From assembly GCF_037975245.1 (NCBI RefSeq), contig NC_092579.1, positions 4,488,001-4,552,000 of the forward strand: a stretch of 64,000 bases of DNA. The letters are read 5' to 3'. Source of the DNA: Apostichopus japonicus. Its lineage: Eukaryota; Echinodermata; Holothuroidea; Aspidochirotida; Stichopodidae. Below, piece after piece: positions 60,901 through 64,000 of this stretch (the stretch's first letter is position 1; every line of letters begins with the position of its first letter). Position numbers and translations under genes: made by a program. The notes beneath the pieces are model-generated. The model saw nothing but the letters and a program-made list of their open reading frames with translations, was not told where the DNA came from and ran no database searches.

Positions 60901-63389
60901 CATTCAAATGATCAAGAGCTTGCTGAAATGGTATATATTTTACTTTAAGTGTTAGAACTCATCCTATATGCTGGTTGAAGTAGATATTGTGCAATAATTA
61001 GAGTATTTAAAGATCTACTGTATTGACCCTAGATATAGCATGTATCACTAAAACAATTCTTGCGGTTATGTTATCGACCTGCCATGGTCACAAAACTTTC
61101 CTAATTTGGGCCAATACAGCATATCTTTAAGAAGGGTCCACCGAAGTTCCTACAGTTAGTCCGAAGTACAATAATATGCAAATGTAATAATTTGTTGAAA
61201 ACCAGAGATTGCGTCAAGAAGCTTTATGTACTATTAGTTCGCAAATTAAATGTACTTTTTAAGAAAAGTCATCCAAGAAAGAACCTGGGCACGAAACTGA
61301 AACAAACGGTGCAACCGCCATGGCAACATTTGCCAAATGACTAACCTCTTGACCCCAGTCCCCCTACATTGGGATCAGTGGACTGTGATCACAAGTAATT
61401 AGTGAGTTCTCATCTGTTCTCATAGAGTTTACAATTTAAATGTATGTTATATTGGGCCCAAATATGATCACCAGCTGGTCAAACTTCTTAAACTATTTTG
61501 ATTAACACCCTTTAGGAAACTTACCTCACTGAGACAGTCAGTCATCTTAGGTTCATTTAGAACGTCTGAGAAAAATTTGGATAGAAAAGATCTCCAGGAA
61601 ACTACATTATGAAAACCTCTAGCAATTAGCTCTTGCTATTGTTTCTGGTCAATACAGACTCCCTTTAATTTCTCGAGGTTACTTTGGTATCATTGGGGCC
61701 AAAACAGCAGATTTGCAAAAAGGGTACTCCAAATTTCCCACAGTTAGTCCTAAGTACAAGAATATTGCAATAAAACAATTTTTTGAAAACCAGAGATTGC
61801 ATCAATTTACATACTATTTGTTCACAATTTCAATTTCTCCAGGTTAATTGGATGAAGTACACACCTCCTTTGCAAGACAACAAGAACAGGCACAGAGAGA
61901 CATTCAAGGATACATTTACCTATAGGAGGAGGATGTTAGGTCAGCAGAATCTCACCATTACAGAAATGCTGAAACAGTTCCCGAGAATGCAAGACATGCC
62001 TGAGTTGGTAATTAATTACAATTGATTTGCACTACATTGTTTAATGAGTATCAACATAATTGGAGAATGCAGAAATATTGATGAACTGACTTAAAATAGC
62101 AGCCGGTCTTTATGGAGTTATTTAAAAGGCAATTTTAAGTAGTAAAACTTGCTTTAATGCCATTTTGGCCTTTGAGAATGTGAGTGATGGTGGCCTGTAT
62201 AATATTCAAACTACTATGGAGCCAAAACTAGTTTTGTGTACTACAGTGCTCAGATAACTGAGTTGCTGAGTAACTAAGTTGTAACTTAGAGTAGCCTCTT
62301 GGAATGGGTATGCTGTACCACAACAATATGTCCAGAGGGCCATGCCATGAAAGGAGCATCAGCACATCATCAGTGTAATGCTATAAGCCTCAAACAGTTC
62401 TTGACTCTTTAAACCTGCACTGCTCAGACCACCAGGCCAATGCCCTAATCACCATAACTCTCACTAATGCAACCAAATGTCCCAAGAAATAATAAGTTAA
62501 ATGTATGTATTTAAACTGTATTTTGAAGTAGGAAATACTTGACAATGCTTCTTTTGTTATGAAAGGTTTATCACGCCAGACACATTCAGTAGTCTATTAA
62601 GGTCCCATGAGCACAATTCAGGTCCACTGAATGCCACTTGGCTCCTGCTTTTAAAAGCACCCATTGGTCATGGTCGAGAATCATGTGGTTCACTCACATC
62701 CGGTAAATGGAACATAAAACGACTGACCCCGGAGCAGGATGGGATCAGCTACCCTTAATCGCAATATCATGAGTGCCCAAGTCAAGTTTTGCTGGTTCCA
62801 CATGACAATAACAGTCTCTCTTGTTTTTTTCCTTTCAGATCAATGTAGAATTTGACTTAATGTATCCTGAAAAATCCCAGAATTTCCTGACTAAATGGGA
62901 TGCCTACTTCAAGAAGCGTATCATAGCTGTAGGAAAGAAGTTTTCAACAGCTGTGGCCTTGCTAATCAATTCTTTTGATGAGTGTGACAGTAAGTTTGAT
63001 CATTTTTGTTCAAGTATGTTGGGGTAGTAGGTTTGACGTAAGTCTGTCCTATGGATTGGTGTGTTCATTCAGAGAATAATGCCTACATTAGAAAGAAAGA
63101 CTGCCTTAAGCTCTTGGAATTTTTAGATGTGCCCTTTAATTAGTTAATTAGAGAGGCACTGTAAAAGTTGTGGGAGGTGGATGGGAAATCTCCATACCAT
63201 TTGACCTATGGTGCATTTCTGTGATGTTCTAATTCTTTGATATTGTTTCTTTTCATTTTAGAAGACATCTGTGCAATATCTGCTCTTATCTACATGTTGC
63301 ACAGATCTGTCAACATGAAGAGGTCCAGTTATGGGAAGCTGGCAACTAGTAGATCTGGAGCTGTCCTGTACTTTATACAGAATATACCT
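51926..63389 (+). CDS. SAMD3-like: SAMD3-like gene, nine exons, 3' end outside window
   Basis: Exons: 51926-51995, 58369-58499, 58929-59084, 59616-59764, 59989-60082, 60760-60930, 61843-62007, 62839-62989, 63262-63389, all with GT-AG borders and consistent phase (405 codons). An alternative acceptor at 58949 shortens exon 3 by seven codons. Exons 1-2 encode a SAM domain (FLTKKGFDEEILTQF then VFGSMSEEDLKEIGITSFGV). Exons 4-6 encode CLIEKTGDLYPSSEQKTLLA, IIATFPSVKD and FIEYRLKNL, typical of SAMD3-like proteins, then a Lys/Arg-rich stretch and an acidic one. Exons 7-9 hold RHRETFKDTFTYRRRML and LYPEK-type helices. SAM domains mediate protein or RNA contacts; the function of this family is not known to me. 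A TAA at 58461-58463 interrupts the SAM domain, so the gene may be a pseudogene, polymorphic or misassembled. Intron 1 hosts an intact 851-codon gene. Confidence 0.78.
52801..53066. mobile_element. 266-bp MITE with internal telomere-type repeats
   Basis: Ends are inverted copies over about 33 bp: GTGGCTATTCTTACGACTAG at the left and its complement at the right with one mismatch further in. The interior at 52909-52957 has (C)CCTAAC units, including TAACCCTAACCCTAAC. No clear target duplication was seen. It lies in SAMD3-like intron 1. Confidence 0.75.
53326..54049. mobile_element. 724-bp non-autonomous DNA transposon
   Basis: 13-bp terminal inverted repeats CAGGGATGTAAGT at both ends, flanked by TATACT (53320-53325 and 54050-54055). 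CAGGG termini are common in hAT elements, but the duplication reads as 6 bp rather than 8. The interior has two tandem hairpin units near 53338-53428 and a direct repeat with the AACGATAGTGTGTAAGTA block near 53865-53995. No transposase frame. Confidence 0.7.
55300..57855 (+). CDS. C2H2 zinc-finger, transposase-like protein (851 aa)
   Basis: Single uninterrupted exon. A TTTTTTTTTAG acceptor at 55222-55233 suggests a spliced 5' UTR; the ATG follows 66 bp later. Two N-terminal C2H2 fingers: C-x2-C...H-x4-H at residues about 4-26 and C-x4-C-x12-H-x4-H at about 38-60. An acidic linker follows. The middle has PLGSKTGVHKLAMFYYSIQN, IDGRM (about 387-391), an SLAAHALLGF segment ahead of CRLCYA (about 425), and DIMHDMLEGV (about 492-501). 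This order (DG, CxxC, DxMH) resembles CACTA/EnSpm-type transposase cores and a widespread animal family of transposon-derived proteins. It would act in the nucleus on DNA. It sits in SAMD3-like intron 1 on the same strand. Full length and intact, hence either a young transposon gene or a domesticated one. No terminal repeats were identified. Confidence 0.75.
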   Translation: MGFICFKCGQHISGRTRELGYHLHAFHTVVGSGDHLTCGQDGCMKTFTIINSYLSHIRHEHAPHQNEQIVGNNLNENNRHNDVNHEIDDLPEPEFEENDIFQEMEPEVNGHALDYLEGFDHESLKKLAVHLIIKLRSTCSISFSSIQTIISGTSDMFRYAVSSLQQDMLRLMETHGVDINAPDVGNLCAKFNLFENPYAGIETERKQATYMVENLMLVKPIQIALGTRFEQAVERKTGEIVQKVVTDSFQYIPVAEVIKLILSQPIVRELIENEEHSPENFLRGFQDGTLYKQSGFFKEHPCALRLQLYYDDVEVTNPLGSKTGVHKLAMFYYSIQNLPRRFNCTASSIHLLAACYYQDVAKYGFEPILAPFIEEMKHFESDDGVQLMIDGRMINIHGSLVSYSADSLAAHALLGFMSPSANKLCRLCYASRDDIQNYFLEDDFELRTIDSHDLDAEEASRQGFRDPRTGVRSYCPLNTLRNFHSATNFNLDIMHDMLEGVCPYEIKLLLHQFIYVDHFITVEDFNQRLKAFHFPFNDRKNKPSAVMPDRLRNIADHKLGQKAVQMWCLTRMLPLLIGSRVPYNNEYYELLLLLLRCMDIIFAPVISTSHTVYLKHLIMEHHAQFKLKFPGQRFINKQHHMVHYPTCIRMSGPLTTLQCLKYEMKHSFSKKIAAINCNFKNICQSVTLKHQIMQCAVWSGSGLRLDFECAGGNLTSIDSLAGSRVIAEHLQVAEDTEIFEARQVSLFGTDYKPKLFLATDMVEDIPQFGRICSILVRAQTPESVYFVVQKWRNKGFSPHFHAYAVTNLDNPEFSIVQLESLLDFHPLSGLTSYEQHSPLYLCPRYTLSQNN
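58369..58499 (+). CDS. SAMD3-like: SAMD3-like exon 2 with in-frame TAA
   Basis: Phase-1 exon completing the SAM domain. Codons for RRKL are followed by TAA and then IAIQQCKTDKEE, where SAM domains usually have a Leu. A change from TTA to TAA would explain it. Both flanking parts stay in the same frame, and splice sites (TTGTAG and GTAATG) are good, so only one base is at odds with a working gene. Confidence 0.75.
61096..61838. repeat. Diverged duplication inside SAMD3-like intron 6
   Basis: About 145 bp at 61096-61245 and again at 61693-61838 share TTGGG(G)CCAA-ACAGCA, CAGTTAGTCC, AAGTACAA and GAAAACCAGAGATTGC in order. The second copy ends at the exon 7 acceptor (61842). Confidence 0.75.
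62385..62465 (-). repeat. Possible tRNA-like SINE head in SAMD3-like intron 7
   Basis: The minus strand reads GGTGATTAGGGCATTGGCC, then GGTGGTCTGAGC and GCAGGTTTAAAG, a spacing that loosely recalls A and B boxes. Weak evidence. Confidence 0.3.
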
Positions 63390-64000
63390 GTAAGTAAAAC
63401 CTGTAATGAATTAATGGATATTTACAAGGGGCCACTGAAAAACCATGCAAATAAGTGATGCTTTCATCACACTGTTAATAGTAATACCAGTATCCAACCT
63501 ACCCATAGTGCTGATATCATCCCCCATAGTCTGCAATAACATCTTTCCAATTGTGTATTTCTTTCTAAACATGTTTGCTAATACATAAAGTAGCACCAAT
63601 GAGACCGTTGCTTTGTTATATATATCACTGAGTATGGTACAGTGTGGCCTTCAATACATGCACACTGGGACTCAGAAAATGCAAACACTGGCATATATGT
63701 GAATTAAGGCCGGATTTGTTTTGATCTGATCTTGTTTAATTGTTCACATTTGCCAAACAGCCTAAATGTTGACAATAAAGTGCAGTATATGTGAAAGTGT
63801 GATTATAGGCTTACTGTGAGCAAAGGAAGAGACAATTTGGTGTCTTGACACAACATGTGACCTAACGATCTTGTCAGCATTGAAACCTCATCACAATACA
63901 TATTTTTTTTTTTTAAAATGTACTAGCATTCTAAACCAAGAAAATGCCATCCATGATAGGTTCGGCTATCCCTTGCTTATTATTATTATTATTATTGGTA
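63390..64000 (+). other. Intron 9 of the SAMD3-like gene (runs out of window)
   Basis: Follows donor GTAAGT at 63390. No further exon recognised before the window ends in an (ATT)n run at 63978-63996. Confidence 0.6.

Overview
The window is eukaryotic, intron-rich, AT-rich DNA crowded with (TA)n microsatellites, minisatellites, tRNA-derived SINEs, hAT-type MITEs and a Penelope-like retroelement. The gene content (a paired-like UNC-4 type homeobox gene, IFIT-like tetratricopeptide genes, a SAMD3-like multi-exon gene) and a short run of TAACCC telomere-type units point to a marine invertebrate, most likely a deuterostome such as an echinoderm. That assignment is an inference; no species-diagnostic sequence was recognised.

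Layout. 1-16 kb: no convincing gene; a large 16-bp minisatellite with a 320-bp higher-order period (about 1.0-2.9 kb), microsatellites, and a 195-bp inverted-repeat element around 11.0-11.2 kb. 16.0-20.7 kb: a three-exon homeobox gene on the minus strand with an N-terminal eh1-like motif and a C-terminal OAR-like motif. 21-28 kb: tandem repeats, a tRNA-like SINE, and three hAT-like elements nested inside one another (24628-26751), each with its own target-site duplication.

28.9-47.0 kb: a tandem segmental duplication. Two units of about 6.1 kb each carry one intact IFIT-like TPR gene (minus strand; coding parts 32710-34122 and 43283-44695); remnants of a third unit lie at 46.5-47.0 kb. Between the units lies a nearly intact Penelope-like element (35141-38671) with identical 387-bp terminal direct repeats, inserted in the (TA)n tail of a tRNA-derived SINE whose body contains what looks like a complete hammerhead ribozyme (38750-38791, minus strand). 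The Penelope repeats contain a second, degenerate hammerhead of the same architecture.

48.4-64 kb: a decayed LINE fragment, MITE remnants, then a plus-strand SAMD3-like gene (nine exons seen, running out of the window) with one in-frame stop inside its SAM domain. Its first intron hosts two MITEs and an intact single-exon 851-codon gene for a C2H2 zinc-finger, transposase-like protein on the same strand.

Functionally, the homeobox gene would be a developmental transcription factor, the IFIT-like pair candidate innate-immunity RNA-binding effectors, and the 52-64 kb block a probably transposon-related cassette. All calls come from reading the sequence; no database search was possible.
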